The notes below the pieces were generated by a model, which saw only the letters and a list, made by a program, of their open reading frames with translations, had not been told where the DNA came from and ran no database searches. This document shows positions 9,507 through 20,894 of a stretch of 28,551 nucleotides of DNA, in pieces. The position numbers and the translations under genes were made by a program. The DNA lies in NCBI GenBank assembly GCA_033557685.1, contig JAWQRN010000544.1, positions 1-28,551 of the forward strand, in the 5' to 3' direction. Positions within the stretch are counted from its first letter, which is position 1. Every line of letters begins with the position of its first letter. Source of the stretch: Sperchopsis tessellata (taxonomy: Eukaryota; Arthropoda; Insecta; Coleoptera; Hydrophilidae).

Positions 9507-11705
9507 CTGAAAAATATATTTTAAAATTAGCAGATGTAAGCTGAATTATTTCATTTAGCAATATGATTTTAATAAAGATGTATAAGATGTATGTAACAAT
9601 CAATCAACTAAATTAAATGAAAGCTTCCTTTAGGTTACATCATCATACCTCTCTTACCTAGAAAATATTACTTAAATTGTTTCTTTAAAGATTAGATATT
9701 TATTATTTTAAAGTGAATGAATATTTGAAGTGAATTAAATATTTATAAAAAACTGAATTTAGTTTGTTGGGAACACACTGGTTTTGTCACCTATTTAAGT
9801 AATTTGCTTAGTTAGAGTTGGGCAAAGCAGCTGTGTTTGAGGTTCTTAGGTTTTTAGCTAAAAGCTGCTGCTTCATGGATTCAGCATTAGAAATCATCAG
9901 CATACACATTATTATAACCAGATAACAATAAACATTTTTGTTGAATTTAAAAGGTTTTGAGTGGTTGTGATAGTGGCTTTTTTCATAACAATAAATATCA
10001 GTTGTTTTCTGAATTGTTATTTTAATTTTATTATGTGTGACTGTGTTCCAGATATTTCATATTCAAATATGTGTTATAAATATGAAGTATTAAAGCAATG
10101 AAAAATAAACATACATTTTGTTTTTTTTAATGTGTTTTTGTTTAATGTTTAGTGTTACAAACATTTTTTAATACACTGCATTTTATATTATATATTTAGT
10201 TATAAAGTGTGGTAAACACTTGAAAATAAGATGGATATCCTTAAGATTTACTGGGTATAGAAACCAAAGTTTTAAAAATTCATCCAAACTCATGATACCT
10301 ATTTCATAATTATTACGCTCAAGTTTTTTCAAGTAACTTTTTCTCAATCCCATATGGTTTTCCCAAATGTCAGAAAATGAATGAAAAAAAAGTTTTTGTT
10401 ATGATTTATTTTTGACTAAGTATCTGTTTGTTTCGGTATATTGACAATTTCTTATGATGCAATTGTTATTTATTTAATGTAAATTTCATAGTAGGACAGT
10501 TTCACTATATTGTATTATCATTAAAAATATAGTAAGAAAATTTTTAAGTTAAGAAATTTGCTAAAAATAACGTACACTCTACAATTGTACAGGTAGCAAG
10601 ATTTTTATCGACCTAATAATTCTCGATACAATATCAGATTTGGATCTATGTGAAAAAGATATTGTACTCTTTCTTTCACAAAAAGCACGAAAATTGTAAA
10701 AAAGTACTTTAAGGTAGTAGCAATAAAAGTACAATAGCATTTCTAAACAATAAATAATTTTGACGGTCTGCTTGTAGCCTGTAGAAATTTGGGACTTAAT
10801 CAGTTATGATTTAGCAATACCATGAATTTCATGCAATTTATATTAAATAAATAATTATTTGACCAAAAAGAGCTTCAATTTACCAAAACTCAAAAATAAA
10901 TCTAATGCTAGGCACTGGTGACTTATAGAAAAATTATTTCCGGTGAATTAAGGGGGCTTCAAGGAATTATACTCTTGAAGCAACAGTTCTTGTTTGGCAT
11001 TCATATATTGTGACATATATGGCTAATGGGAAAACCTAATGAGAAAAAACTTATTCGAAAAAAATTAAACTTTATGAGCTAGTGAGTTTTGATAGTAAAT
11101 TTTAAAATGCTGGCATCTGTAGCTAGTGAAAGTATTAAAGTGTGCAAATATGATAACCGTGTAGAAGTAAAGTTACGAGTACCCTGAAATCAATACTTTT
11201 ATAAATAAAAGCGAATCAACATTGGTACTAAAAACAAGCAATTTTGGTGCTGTTATTTAAAAAGAATATAAATTCCACATTTGACCCAGAAATATATGTT
11301 TTATACATTTAATTGTAGTGTATATTTTGTTTTAATGTTAGCATTCAGATTTGATATTATTGTTACAGCTGAAAATGGTTCATGTATTAGTTATACAGTA
11401 CATTCAAACTCTGGGTATACTATTTGATACATAAACATACATATAAAGCAATTATGATTTTTTAAAGTTTAAAATGTATAGAATATACAGAACCCTTTAT
11501 TGTCTAACTTGTAGGTACTAACTCTCATAAGAGATTAAATCCATAATTTTTTTATAGTCTATGAATAGGAACCAATTTACTCTTGATTTGTATGTCATAA
11601 ATCTATTTAGCTAAAACTCTGCTGACACAATTTTAAGGTTACATTAGGTTAATAATTATGTAATATGATGATATCTATTATTTGTCAATAATTAAATTTA
11701 CTTAC
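9507..11705. other. Intron between exons 8 and 9, no recognised gene
   Basis: 2.2 kb of AT-rich intron. A small perfect hairpin occurs (gcttcaag 10956-10963 with cttgaagc 10974-10981). No transposase, LDLa exon or RNA gene was recognised on either strand. Confidence 0.5.
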
Positions 11706-11813
11706 GACAATCTTTCTCATCGGATCCATCTGTGCAATCGGGATAATTATCACATTGATAGCTCTTTGCGATACATTGATTGTTCTCACATCGAAACTCC
11801 GAGGGACTACAAG
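11706..11813 (-). CDS. Exon 8: single LDLa module
   Basis: This 108-base, 36-codon phase 1-1 exon has acceptor catgaacag and an excellent donor, TGTC|gtaagt. The module runs from CSPSEFRC to GSDEKDC with six cysteines. The calcium signature is CDNYPDC, with Asn in place of the usual Gly, followed by SDE. The exon ends one base after the last cysteine codon. The plus-strand ORF across it (11682-11918) is an antisense shadow. Confidence 0.92.
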
Positions 11814-14083
11814 CTGTTCATGAAAAATGCACAGTTAAAAGCTTGTGATAGCAACAAATTAAAAGTTAAAAGAAAAATTCAGTGCAATCTGGTTTACACA
11901 TACTTACCAAAAAATTAAAATTGAAAACATATAGAGTGTTTAAAAGAAGTATAAATTTTGTAATACCAATCCCAAAGCATGTACAAAAATGGTTTAGAAA
12001 GCATGTCACATTAAAAGCAGAAAATATTATAAAATTGAATACTCACACTGTACAATTACAAACAAAGCTAGAATTTTATTTTATTCTAAATTTGTTTGTT
12101 TTTGTATGTATGTTCGTAATATAGTCATTATAGTTTTATAAACATAATATATTATATTTTACAGTCATTTTATATATCTATTCTAGAAATTTTATATTAG
12201 AATATTAATTAAAAATACTTTAATAAAATAAATAACAAATTTGAGTTTAGTTTTTCACTATTAGAACAGTATACATCAGCAAAACTTCATTATGGTGCGG
12301 GAATCAGATTGATACACGGAGCTTATTATATACTTATTTCTAGAAATGTGCAGTTCCGTTAGTGTTTCCATGATTATTGCCTAAACTTTCTAATTTAATT
12401 ACTTTCCTCACAATTCAAATATCGATGTCAATTTGGCTTCTTGTTAGAATGAAATTTGATAAAAAAATTTAGTGTGTGCTAAAATTACTGCCCGTGAGGT
12501 GATAACTAGTCAAAAACGCTTTTCGCAGCGAAAAGGTTAAGAGAGTTTTTATTTTGCATTACTTTATTTTGACATTTTACTATAATAATCCCCACTAGAG
12601 TAGGCAAGTTTAAATTAAAAATTGACTACCAGAAGTATAGGTACAAAAGATACAACTAGGAATGCCATACGAAATAATCAGTAAAAATCTTCTAAAATGA
12701 TTGAACAATAATAAAACAACTACTTCACCCATGCAATTTGAAATTCCCAGATAACAATCTATTGATTTTATAAAATGTAGAAATACAATAGATCTAAAAG
12801 GTTGCCATGCATTTTGATTGTCACATGATGGGCAGAAAAAGAGCTAATAATATCACATAATATATTTACTGAATATATGTAAAGAGAATAATTACTACAA
12901 ATTATAATCTATTATTAACTAATGACCAAAGTTTCTTAGTTGAGTGATATCACCTACACTTAACAATATTGTTTGAAAAACCTAGTAAAAATATACGTAC
13001 AAATCCATTTTCACAGAAATAATAATCTATAAATGAAAACTATGAAATTTATGTAAGTAATGCACCACACAAGTTATTATAAAAAAATATATAACAATAA
13101 CTACTATGAATCTTATAAATTTTAGAATATCTGATATTGATTAACACAATGAGAGTCTGTATATGTTAAATAGAACTTGGCTGAGTATGTGGAAATATTT
13201 ACAAAAAACAATAAATTATTTTCAATAATATCCTATCATTATAAAAGTGATAGAATTTTAAATTAACTCAATTCCTATACTAATGAAAAATGTGCAAGAT
13301 CAGGATATATTGCATATTCTTGTAATGAATATAGAAAATTTAATATTTTCGTCGGTGGATCACTTAGATTTTTAATTTCATCATACAATGCACGTTTACT
13401 TTTAATATTTTACACTGTAAACTTAGGAACCTAGAAAAGGTGTTTTTGGGTGGACACATTATCAAGGCGAATGACTCTGTTTTTTTATCATTCGTTGAAG
13501 TACCATCACTTACCTTGAAAATGTCCCTTGAAACTAGATGGAACCCCTTTCCTATAGGTAAAAAATATCTTTTGCATTTAACTATAAGCATTACTTAAAT
13601 TTATTAAAAAAATTGCATTTTTATAGATAATATTATTCATAGTATTATTATATAATTTTTGTATATGTTGTGTTATGTTTGATTGTGGGTTGTTACTATA
13701 AAACATAAGTTTCTTAGAATTTGATGAAAAAACAGAAAAGATAATCTAATTTGTTAAACACCATTACAACCAAAAAGCGCTGTATAAGTTCATGCTTCAT
13801 TTAAAGTTGCTGAGTTATAACAACTGCTTATTGCAAAGAAGACCAAATAGGCCAAGAAAGAGACAGAAGTATAGAAGACTATATAAGAAGTAAACCAGTA
13901 TAAAATAGAGTAAAATATAACTACTGCACACACTATTAGTTCAAACACTAGGCTACGACAAGTAACAATTTAGCTTAATGAGCTTTGAAACACTAAACAC
14001 ACTTAACTGTCTAAGAAACTGATATATACAAGGACTACCGCTACATGAAGTAAGACAAATGCTAATGACAAAAATAAACCTAC
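11814..14083. other. Intron between exons 7 and 8, no recognised gene
   Basis: 2.27 kb of AT-rich intron. A compact palindrome, CTTTTCGCAGCGAAAAG (12519-12535), is a perfect 8-base stem with a one-base spacer. The plus-strand ORFs starting at 11682 and 11882 look random. Confidence 0.5.
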
Positions 14084-14200
14084 TCGCAGTACACCCTTCT
14101 TCGTCTGAGCCATTTGGACAATCTCGATAACCATCACAACGCCTTCTATAATCCAAGCAGACACCATTTTCACATCGGAATTCATTTTGTGGACACGAAG
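14084..14200 (-). CDS. Exon 7: single LDLa module
   Basis: This is a 117-base, 39-codon phase 1-1 exon, separated from exon 6 by the shortest intron of the set (350 bases). The acceptor is ttccttag and the donor GCGA|gtaggt. The module runs from CPQNEFRC to GSDEEGC with six cysteines and the canonical CDGYRDC and SDE. Thr-Ala follows the last cysteine, and the next exon adds a Thr. Overlapping minus-strand ORFs starting at ATG codons inside this exon or in another frame are not separate genes. Confidence 0.93.
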
Positions 14201-14550
14201 CTAAGGAATTTGCGTAATATATTAGACAATGGTAAGGTTAAGTTGAAATTATTTCTATACTAATATCTATCCATGCAAGAGGATTTGTTTTTAAAAGTAT
14301 TAACTGTTTTATTTTAAAGTTAATAATCTAGCTAGATTTATTTTGATTACATAAAAAGAACCATACATTTTAGTTATATCAATGAGTTGCATATTAATCT
14401 TTAAACTGATATTCTGGTTACGTAAACCTTATTATTAATTTACATTTTACGTAAATATTAATAGAGGAAAGTAAAGAACTGAGTTAAGAGAAATTAACTG
14501 TTATTGGTCACAAGTGAAGATACAAAATGTTAGTTGTTGGTAGCACATAC
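14201..14550. other. Short intron between exons 6 and 7
   Basis: 350 bases with good splice signals at both ends and no other feature. It is the shortest intron in the window. Confidence 0.85.
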
Positions 14551-14766
14551 CACATTTTTCTTCGTCAGAATTGTCACTGCACTGCGCTTGACCATCACAT
14601 CGCTGTTCTTCGTTAATGCATACACCATTAGTACAACGCCATTGACCAGGGGAACAGTTTTCACAACCGGCCTCATCAGTGCCATCAACGCAATCGAATA
14701 TGCCATCACATAGAGCTCCACGTATGCAACTGTCATCCCCACATTTAATTTCATCCTCGTCGCATT
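14551..14766 (-). CDS. Exon 6: two tandem LDLa modules
   Basis: This 216-base, 72-codon phase 1-1 exon has acceptor atgtaaacag and donor TGTG|gtatgt. The first module, CDEDEIKC to GTDEAGC, has Thr in place of Ser before Asp-Glu. It is joined by Glu-Asn to the second module, CSPGQWRC to NSDEEKC. Twelve cysteines are present in all. In the second module, the Asp that normally precedes the fifth cysteine is Gln (CDGQAQC), so one calcium ligand is missing. This and exon 1 are the only two-module exons. An overlapping minus-strand ORF in another frame (14530-14835) is a shadow. Confidence 0.93.
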
Positions 14767-15253
14767 CTGTTTACATATAGTATATTTGATAAGTTTTATT
14801 ATTGGATTGAGATATTTGCATTTGTTATTTGGCATAGGTTAAAATGTATCAAATTAATTGATAATAGGTGTCATAAAGGTGTTCAGTTCAGCAAAAGTTA
14901 AATATAATGAGAATGCTTAATAAAATAAGTTGAGGACTTACTGCCTTAATGAAATTCATAAACTTGCAATGACAACTCATTAGAGCTTTCTTAGATTCAG
15001 AACCTCTAGACAAAATCAAATTTGAGTTAACATAATTTCGAAGATCTTGTATCAAAAGATATCATATACTTCAAAGTGTCTCTTTTACCAAGAATACCAC
15101 AAAATATAGATTCAGTTACCTTCGCTTACTGGAAATGGAGGAAACATCACATATTTATATATATATATGGTGTTCATAAAATCGCTGGCCAAATTTCAGG
15201 CTTAAATTCCTTGCTGAAAATTGTTGTGCCCATATTTTTATTTTTAAGGGAGG
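14767..15253. other. Intron segment between exon 6 and the Tc1-like element
   Basis: AT-rich intron with a short TA run near 15158-15170. The plus-strand ORF at 15076-15315 crosses the presumed Tc1 boundary and resembles nothing known. Confidence 0.5.
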
Positions 15254-15255
15254 TA

Positions 15256-16467
15256 CAGTCCCCCATTGCTGTATGTATGCCTCTAGGGATATTTTTAAAA
15301 AATAAGTGGAGCTAAGCACTGTACATTCATAACTACAAAAAATATGCTCTCATTTTCATTGGTGAAAAATTTTCTGAACTATTTAAGAAATGTTTTTACA
15401 ATTTATAACACAATACATTCCATTTTAATTCTTCTGTAGAAATGAGATTGATCAAAACAATTAAGGGATATTTCATAAAAATAATGAAACAGACAGTTAA
15501 AATAACCTCAGCAAATATGTCGATTTCTGGAAATTGGGGATATTCAGGGAAGACAATGACAAGATCAGCCAGCATTAACAACACCAAGAATTGATATTAC
15601 CTATCGCTATTTCATTAACCAAGTTTGCCATTGGAAGGCTGGTGCCAACACAAACAATAAGAAATCATATTTGTGACATAGGCCTATATTCTCAAAGACC
15701 AATGGTTTGCATTTCACTAACTGTGGATCACAAAAGAGTGTGCAAAAAGGTGGGCAGAGGAGTATAGGAATTGGGGCCATAATGTTTGGGGGTGACTATT
15801 GTTTAGTGATGAATCAAGAGTCACTTTGGAAGTGTTTTGATTTGGCATGAACCCGTAAAGTGAAATAATAATTCATACGTTGTTTGAAAAAAGCCACAAT
15901 ATGAAGGTGGTGGTTTGATGGTATGGGAATAAATACTAGAGGTCATAGAAATATTTATTTCATTTAGAATAACTCTCTGTGACCTGTTATTGTTCTGTAT
16001 ACAATAGCAATGCGAGAGCAATTTATTTTTATGGACGATAATACTCCTCCACATAGAGCAAACATCGTGGAAACCTGGATTGATGAAGTGGGAATTGAAA
16101 GAATGGACTGGCCAGCAAATTTCCCTGATGGTAATTAGATCAAACATGTTTGGCATGCATTAGGAATACATGTTGCTGCACGAAATATGCCACCATTTGT
16201 TAGCCTTTTTAGCTATTCGTGGAGATCAAACTTGTTATTAACATTTATTTTTTTGTACAAATGAATGAATAAAATGAAATGTAAAGTGTTAAGATTTCTA
16301 TATTTATTCGTAGACATAAATTTTGTAATTTATCAAATTTGCAATAAAATTTTTTTATTGCCATCTATGCTCATCTAATTCCTTACTTAACAACATATTT
16401 GTGATATTCATATCTCAGAAAGTTTACAATAAAAAAATTAAATATCCCTAAATGGTTTTGAACAGTG
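15256..16467 (+). mobile_element. Tc1-like element, degenerate, ends tentative
   Basis: A Tc1-type transposase relic lies at 15580-16200. Candidate ends are TA-CAGTC at 15254-15260 and the inverted CACTG-TA at 16463-16469. Subterminal inverted words TAGGGATATT (15284-15293) and AATATCCCTA (16441-16450) support a length near 1.2 kb. The outer repeats are eroded, so the ends carry less confidence than the relic itself. Confidence 0.55.
15580..16200 (+). pseudogene. Tc1-like transposase pseudogene (DD34E, catalytic Glu lost)
   Basis: Blocks on the plus strand are GLYSQRPMVCISLTVDHKRV (from about 15678), LFSDESRVTLEV (first Asp at 15808-15810), MDDNTPPHRANIVETW (second Asp at 16037-16039), GIERMDWPANFPDG, then a stop and IKHVWHALGIHVAARNMPP. 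The spacing from the second Asp to the last acidic position is 34 residues, as expected for DD34E, but that position is Lys (AAA 16142-16144). Other frameshifts and stops are present. A minus-strand ORF across the same bases (15821-16156) is a shadow. Confidence 0.88.
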
Positions 16468-16469
16468 TA

Positions 16470-16968
16470 ATTATTGGATCAACTTTTTTTTTCATAAGAT
16501 CTTTCAGGTAAAGGAAAATTAATACAAAACTTGAAATAAACCACAAACACAAAATTATTAATTTTAATATAAGAATGAACACAATATACATGGGCAGCAT
16601 TTATAAAGTTAGGACTTGATATGCTGATGGTGGGTAATGGTTGAAATAATACGTAATGATTTAACATTATTTCTATTTTTATGTTAAATTATAAATCATG
16701 TTTTATGGGTATAAAAAAGATTATATACAGGTAAAATTAAGCAGGGACTGAATTTTCCTAGGGTTCCTATATGGTTATTAATTTAATAAATTGTAAAACT
16801 TCATATTTGATTAATGTTTCCATTTAGTCTCCAACATCATATTTGGCTATTAGAAACGCAATGTTAATATGGGTTTTGAAATTTTAAAATATTTTGATAC
16901 AGAATAAAACCTGTGACCTAAATAATAACTTAATATCTTGGTATGTTATTCCCAATGAAAATACCCAC
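16470..16968. other. Intron segment between Tc1-like relic and exon 5
   Basis: AT-rich intron. No feature is seen, and the minus-strand ORF at 16479-16667 looks random. Confidence 0.5.
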
Positions 16969-17082
16969 CAGAAGGACAATTGAGCTCATCTGAGTCATCA
17001 TCGCAGTCGTTAACGCCGTCACATTTATATGGAGCTTGGATGCACTGGCCATTGTTGCAAGTAAATTCGTTAGATTCACACC
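16969..17082 (-). CDS. Exon 5: single LDLa module
   Basis: This is a 114-base, 38-codon phase 1-1 exon with acceptor atgtggcag and donor TCTG|gtgggt. The LDLa module runs from CESNEFTC to DSDELNC with six cysteines. It has a fully canonical calcium signature: CDGVNDC, then an acidic DDD stretch, then SDE. No in-frame ATG occurs, so start-codon-based ORF searches miss it. The Tc1-like relic lies in the intron downstream. Confidence 0.93.
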
Positions 17083-17904
17083 CTGCCACATTTAAGAAAA
17101 CAATAGCATAAAATAAAAATATAAGGAGTTAATGATAACAACATAACCAAAATGCGAAACATTTCTTAGCTTTTAAAATCTTTTAAACACAAGTTGAAAA
17201 AAACAATTTTAAAAATCTAATTATCTAGCAGCCTAAAAGTTGTAGGTTATACTAAATTACAATAAACAAGAACGAAAATTATGCATTATTTAAATAAAAT
17301 TAGTTCAAACCAAGAATACTAGCTAAAACCATTATATTAACGGTACATGTTGGGAGAAATTAAATCTGCAAGTATGATCAGATGAGGAGTCTATATTAAA
17401 GGCAGCAATCTCCAATTTATATCACTTTTGAGTTCTAATCTAGTTTTCTCTGATTTTGTCAATAATGTAAAAAGTAGCAGTTTTCATTTTAATCTATATA
17501 ATATGAATAAACCCAGAGCACAGCTCCAGCATAAACATTGTTTTTACAGATGTACAAACAATGTTGCGATCTGCGAAGTCTGTTTTCTGCTTCCCTTTTA
17601 ATTTGAATATTTTCAAATCTATTTTCAAAAAAAATGTTTCTATGACAGGCTAGTTTTTATGACAAAAGAGCAAGTAGGCTAAATATATTAATATTAAGGA
17701 ATGTGACAACTTGAAGTTTAACATAAACCTACTTCCCATATACATGAAGACAAAGGAATAGTTGAAGATGTAGAAAAATAAATCAATTGAGAACCAGTTG
17801 AAAAAGTAATCAATCTTGTCATATAACTATATTCAGCAGTTCGTGAAGTTTAAAAACTGCAGCTTATAATAGTCTCATAATTATCCATCTGCAAAGTCAA
17901 AAAA
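17083..17904. other. Intron segment upstream of exon 5
   Basis: AT-rich intron between the acceptor of exon 5 and the left inverted arm. No feature is seen. Confidence 0.5.
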
Positions 17905-18145
17905 GCGCGTGAGTATTTTTTCCAGATATTATAAATGCAAATACAAATTTACAAAAAAAATACACATAATATGAGGACCCTGACAAATAATTTGTATGGC
18001 ACAACCGATTTTTTAGACCTCTATTTGTTCATTTTGCTGCTATGTTAATTAAATTAATTTTTCTTGTTACACTCCTATTTTCTTGCAGTTCTAGGTGTTT
18101 AAAAATGAATTAAGACAGTTCTAATGATATGGAAATTGTTCTTTA
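17905..18145 (+). repeat. Left arm of a large inverted repeat, unidentified element
   Basis: This stretch is the inverted relative of 18671-18886. Shared words include a ...gagga-ccc-gacaaa block (left 17973-17987), gttcattttgc-gctatgtt (18028-18046), and aatgatatggaaattgttc (18123-18141). Similarity is roughly three quarters by eye, with small insertions. No protein similarity was recognised. Confidence 0.75.
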
Positions 18146-18670
18146 CTAAAATTATCTTTGTGTTTTCTTGATGCGATCAACGTTGATTTGATGACGTATA
18201 TTCCCGGAGCAAAATCGAGAAACCGAAAACAATGGAATAGATGATGACAATAATGATAAAAAACCATTGAGCGATATCACAGACGACGAATCAATTGATG
18301 ATTGAAGAAACGATATTTTTCCAAATTTATTTGAATTTTTTTTAATTTTTTATTTATTTTTTCACGTTTTTTCAAATCTTATTTTCATTCTATTTTTTAC
18401 ATAATAAATGAAATAACACAATATTATCCAACAAAAATGGTTTATATCATTTTTTAAATCAATAATTATTTAGTAAATATATGAAAACCATTAAAATTTG
18501 TTCAACATTGTTTATTTATGTTGTCCATACTCTATAATAGTTAAATATATTAAAATACAATTATACATTTTTATCGAAAATGATATTTCAGTCAAAATTA
18601 ATCGTTTTTTTCATGCCGACCGTAAATTTGAACTTCAATACAAAAATCAGCATAATGTTTGTTGTAAATG
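18146..18670. other. Spacer between the inverted arms
   Basis: A short stretch at about 18205-18304 reads in the plus strand as an Asp-rich peptide (IDDDNNDKKPLSDITDDESI) and then stops. This acidic composition occurs near the N-terminus of some transposases, but I cannot assign a family. The rest is T-rich. Confidence 0.35.
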
Positions 18671-18886
18671 TTGTAGGGAACAATTTCCATATCATTACCT
18701 AGGACTTCAAAAAATGAGTGTAACAATAAAATCGGTTGTTTTAATTAACATAGCTGCAAAATGAACACAAAAAATAATATAAAATCAATTGTGCCATGAA
18801 AAGTCTTTGTCGGGGTCCTCAGATTATGTGGAATTTTTGCAAACTTTTATTAGCATTTTTAATAAATGGAAGAAATACTTATGTGC
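18671..18886 (-). repeat. Right arm of a large inverted repeat, unidentified element
   Basis: Reverse complement partner of 17905-18145, separated from it by about 525 bases. Plus-strand ORFs at 18498-18764 and 18796-19104 overlap this arm but have no recognisable domain. Confidence 0.75.
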
Positions 18887-20753
18887 TTCCAAGAAATAAA
18901 AATATATATATTTTTCAATATTATGCATATCACGGCTTAATGAAGTATTTGACGGGAATAATGAATTCCACCATTTCGATAGGAAATTGTATGCTTTATA
19001 AAAAGACCTCCGATATATGTGGCTATCTACCTTCCATTCGAAGATATTTCAACAATATTTCGATATACTTTTTTCCCATGTTTCTGTATCTAACAATATT
19101 TTAGCATTGTTTTCGAATCTTCCGGAATTAAATCAGGCATCACCTAATGATTTCGGATAGTGCGGTTGGCTTATAAACTTAATCCCATTTAATTACGTGC
19201 ACCGTTTGTTGCTTCTTACCGAAAGTGGAGGTAAATGGAGATTGCTACTTTTGATATTAGACCTTACAGTATTTCGTGTACTGTTAATTATACTGCTAAT
19301 TAATTGGAAATTTATATTGATGTAGAATGAGTTACTGAATATGATGTATTGGTAAAAAATATTTAGCATTTTCCCTCAACATAAAACAGCAAAACAACAT
19401 CCATAAAATAAGTATTGCTTACACATATGCGTATTAAACATTTACATTTTAATGACAGTGTCAGTACATGTATATTATTTTGATAAGCAAATGATCTGTA
19501 AAAGTATTCAACACAAATTATACTATGTTAAATATCCTGGCCAATGAGGTATTTACGAAGTATACGCTAAAAGTCTTCAAATGTCAGTAACGAGAATAAG
19601 GGTTTTATTTTTAAACTCGATCACGTATATTTGTCCTTGATAACGGTCAATTTAATATATCTTCCAGCCGGACCAATAAATTTTCTGTTCCAATATTGTT
19701 GGTAGTTGAAAAATCCGCAGGGCACGACATATATATGTAGTTAAATAAATTTCCTCGAAAACCGGGCATTTAAAGATGTTCTCCGTGAAAAATCGGTTTA
19801 TAATTTTATAATTTGTAACTCACTAAATTCGTGCAGGTCAAAACTTAAAAAAAACATAAGTTGTAAATTTATAAGCACTGAAAAATCTACTACGCGAAAT
19901 AATTAAAATCGATCCGTTTTTGAACAAGTTTATTTACTGTATTCAATTTCAATTTCATTTCCAGAGAGACCTTTATTGGAATTGTAAGAAATACAATAAT
20001 GGTTTGTAGGATATCAACAAATTAATATAATTCTTCAATTACTTTGTTGATATTTTATCAGTATAATTAATTTGGTCTGCTCCTAAAGGACGGACAGTTC
20101 TAAAAGGTCGATACATTTTAAGCCTTTCAACAACACCATATAAATTGGTGTATACAACGTAGGTAGTAATCCATTCTAGTTAAAGCTACCTTTGGATTGA
20201 AATCAGAATATACTTTTATATAATTAATTGAAGTAAAATAGGGATATTCTAAAATCAGCGCATATTTTTGGCATGTACAAATTATTAAAATAATAATACA
20301 TTTTCTTTGCAGTCTTATGTGTGCAATTGTTTAAATTTAGAGGCTTCAGAGATTTTTGTATGACCCGAGAAAATTGACAAAACATTTGAACTAATATATA
20401 GAAGAGCCACAACTAGGTAGAAGTGTTTAACAGATTATTATGGTAAGCAGTGTCGGTAAAGAATATATTATTGCCTTCCTTATACCAAATGCTCGTCAAC
20501 TGATGAATCCAACAGAAATCGGTGCAATTGTTGAGGTGATTTTATTTAATTATTTATGTATTGGTTAAATTTAGATTGGCATTTGTCTGATTAATTTGAC
20601 TCTATAAGTATGTCCTATAATTACCAGCCCCAATTTATAATCACTATTTATAAGATTCGAAGATTCCAGTTTGAAAATACAGTGGTTTGAATTGCATAGA
20701 AAATATAACTTTTTCACGGCAATTTAGATGGCTAGTGAAAGAATTTGACATAC
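18887..20753. other. Intron between inverted repeat and exon 4, no recognised gene
   Basis: 1.87 kb of AT-rich sequence. A stretch near 19110-19250 is less AT-rich and might be an old repeat, but no family was recognised. A small hairpin, acacca/tggtgt, occurs near 20130-20155. Confidence 0.45.
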
Positions 20754-20894
20754 CGATCATTAGTGGGCAGCCTGCTTCATCATTACCACTTGGGCAATCT
20801 CTTATGCCATTACAATGCTTGTAACCCATGATACAATAGCCATCGTCACATGGAAACTCGCCATCCGGACAATAAATCGTCGGGGTTGGAGTAC
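20754..20894 (-). CDS. Exon 4: single LDLa module with a longer Thr/Pro linker
   Basis: This 141-base, 47-codon phase 1-1 exon lies between acceptor cttgttag and donor ATCG|gtatgt. It starts with a short Thr-Pro-rich linker (TPTPTIY) and then encodes an LDLa module from CPDGEFPC to GNDEAGC. The six cysteines are present. The calcium site is variant: CNGIRDC has Asn for Asp, and the SDE motif is NDE, which keeps both acids. After the last cysteine, PLMI leads to the splice site. This exon has the longest linker in the set. Confidence 0.92.

Noticed and set aside
12519..12535. Palindrome CTTTTCGCAGCGAAAAG as a protein-binding site
   Set aside because: It is striking but isolated, with no gene start or partner site nearby to support a function.
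13353..13364. The 12-base word cggtggatcact, identical to a conserved part of 5.8S rRNA
   Set aside because: The match stops at once on both sides and the surrounding sequence is AT-rich intron, so it is most likely chance.
13514..13551. Possible 38-base microexon on the minus strand between ctatag and AAG|gtaagt
   Set aside because: It would enter in phase 1 and leave in phase 0, breaking the frame that all other exons keep. It also has no LDLa content.
14530..14835. Minus-strand ORF of 101 codons over exon 6
   Set aside because: It reads in a different frame from the two LDLa modules. The LDLa frame has twelve correctly spaced cysteines and proper splice sites.
18498..19104. Two plus-strand ORFs as a possible piggyBac transposase
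   Set aside because: Neither has piggyBac catalytic blocks or a convincing cysteine-rich C-terminus, and they overlap an inverted repeat arm.
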